NCBI RefSeq assembly: GCF_024586915.1
Contig: NZ_JANBVS010000005.1
Span: 186,001-250,000, forward strand
DNA length: 64,000 bases
Reading direction: 5' to 3'
From: Bradyrhizobium sp. SRS-191
Lineage (GTDB): Bacteria; Pseudomonadota; Alphaproteobacteria; Rhizobiales; Xanthobacteraceae
Positions 62,951 to 64,000 of this stretch are shown piece by piece. Within the stretch, counting starts at the first letter, position 1. Every line of letters begins with the position of its first letter. The notes beneath the pieces were generated by a model. It saw only the letters and a program-made list of their open reading frames with translations, was not told where the DNA came from and did not search any database. The translations under genes and the position numbers were made by a program.

Positions 62951-64000
62951 TCACGCTGCATCCGGCGCCTTCAGCCGCACCAGCCTTGTCAGCAGCGCAT
63001 CGAGGCCTGCGCCGTCGCCGGCGTGCAGGTCGATGCGGCCGACCTTCTCGACCAGGCGCTCCAGCGACTCCAGCTCCTTGAGCCGCAGCAGCAGCGGGTT
63101 CTCCTCCATCAACTTCGCGGTGTTCAGGAGCGAGCGCGTCGCCGCGGTCTCCTCCTGGCGACGGATCAGGTTGGCCTTGGCCAGCCGCTCCGCCTCCACC
63201 ACCTTGTTGACGAGCTCGCGGATCTCGCCGGGCAGGATCACGTCCTTCACGCCGAGCTCCGTCACCTCCACGCCCGATCCGTCGAGCCGCGCGCGCACGT
63301 AGTCGCGCAGCTCGGCATCGAGCGACGCCTTCGCCGCCAGCACCTCGTCGAGCGTGCGTGACGCCACCGCCTCACGGATCGCAAACTGCACCAACCGATA
63401 CAGCCACGCGTCCACGTCGGGTGTGGTCGCCACCACAGCCTCCGCATCGACGATCCGCCGGAACGCCGTCAAGGTCACCCGCAGCGCGATGCGATCCTTG
63501 GTCAGCATCTCCTGCGCGGTGATCTCGAGCGCCGTCGGCCGGAGGTCGAGGCGCTTGACCTCGATCTTGCGACCGACCGCCCAGAAGGCGTGCCGGCCGG
63601 GCACGAGCCGCTCCGCCAGCTTACCGTCGACGTGCAGCAGACCGGCCTCGTGGTTCTCGACCACGACCTCGGTCACGATGCCCGGCCGGTTGCGCTCGAT
63701 CATCGCCAGATGCCGCGCGCTCACGCGCACGTCGTCGGTGATGTCGATCCGCTCGACCTCGATCGCTGTGGCAACCTTCCAGTAGACGCGGCTCTGCCAG
63801 GGCGTGAGCAGATGCGTCGGACGGCCATCGAGGCTGACGATCGCGATCTCGTTGGCGCCGGTCTCCACCGCCTCGAACAGCTCGGCGGCGAGATCGGGCC
63901 GCGCCGCCTTCAGCACGGCGTAACGGTCGGCCGGGTATTCGGCCTTCACCACGTCGAACAGCTGCACCGTCAGCCGGTGCAACGGATCGAGCAGCGCATG
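62951..64000 (-). CDS. SPFH/band 7 (slipin-like) protein, N-terminus outside window
   Basis: 350 residues of an SPFH-domain protein; the frame is open at the right edge, so the start is missing. The SPFH core includes VENHEAGLLHVDGKLAERL, VEVTELGVKDVILPGEIREL and the helical tail VVEAERLAKANLIRRQEETA, which is typical of slipins. These proteins form membrane-associated ring assemblies. A membrane anchor was not seen in the visible part. An N-terminal extension before the core (residues HALLDPLHRL to about 100) is unusual for short slipins. Confidence 0.82.
   Translation of the reverse strand, partial: HALLDPLHRLTVQLFDVVKAEYPADRYAVLKAARPDLAAELFEAVETGANEIAIVSLDGRPTHLLTPWQSRVYWKVATAIEVERIDITDDVRVSARHLAMIERNRPGIVTEVVVENHEAGLLHVDGKLAERLVPGRHAFWAVGRKIEVKRLDLRPTALEITAQEMLTKDRIALRVTLTAFRRIVDAEAVVATTPDVDAWLYRLVQFAIREAVASRTLDEVLAAKASLDAELRDYVRARLDGSGVEVTELGVKDVILPGEIRELVNKVVEAERLAKANLIRRQEETAATRSLLNTAKLMEENPLLLRLKELESLERLVEKVGRIDLHAGDGAGLDALLTRLVRLKAPDAA

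Overview
The window is high-GC DNA of an alphaproteobacterium, most likely Bradyrhizobium or a close relative. The reasons are the groESL, usg and DUF3126/cysE gene types, the abundance of short palindromic intergenic repeats, and a large peptide-import and catabolism cluster. No rRNA, CRISPR array, transposase or integrase was seen. One tRNA gene, tRNA-Leu(UAA), is present.

Layout. 1-8.6 kb holds housekeeping and hypothetical genes: DUF3126, cysE, a polytopic membrane protein, an alpha/beta hydrolase, a zf-CHCC protein and an FAD monooxygenase. 8.6-10.2 kb is a small accessory patch: tRNA-Leu, a solitary SIR2-like NADase-type protein, a broken parE and an intact parD. 10.3-14.2 kb has an SDR, an ArsR-SRPBCC-GST group (GST frameshifted) and a soluble chemoreceptor with a CZB zinc domain. 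14.3-31.2 kb is a peptide/amide uptake and breakdown region. It has three tandem paralogous oligopeptide-binding proteins, each behind a near-identical promoter, an M20 peptidase, two permeases, a fused double ATPase, an MlrC-type M81 peptidase, an M20 amidohydrolase, an amidase and an enoyl-CoA hydratase. 31.4-37.6 kb has a quinone oxidoreductase, HCCA isomerase, GST, a MetE-like protein, gpt and a CinA-type protein.

37.8-42.3 kb is a conserved peptide-bond cluster: ATP-grasp, alpha-E, transglutaminase and the proteasome-like Anbu protease. 42.3-52 kb has an SDR, a GT87 membrane protein, an MFS exporter, nupC, a TPR membrane protein of different base composition lying between nupC and a decayed nupC fragment, and an acyltransferase. 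52-55.4 kb has a cupin with a histone-like tail, usg and groESL with stress-type control signals. 55.7-58.1 kb has a LysR/isochorismatase pair and a signal peptidase. 58.1-62.2 kb is a one-strand cluster of two different RtcB-family proteins enclosing two paralogous 2OG-Fe(II) oxygenases. A partial SPFH protein closes the window.

The most notable items are the RtcB/dioxygenase cluster, the SIR2 insertion beside the broken parDE, the Anbu cluster, the three binding proteins with copied promoters, the nupC/TPR rearrangement, and nine copies of a 135-160 bp palindromic repeat whose ends provide the stop codons of three genes.
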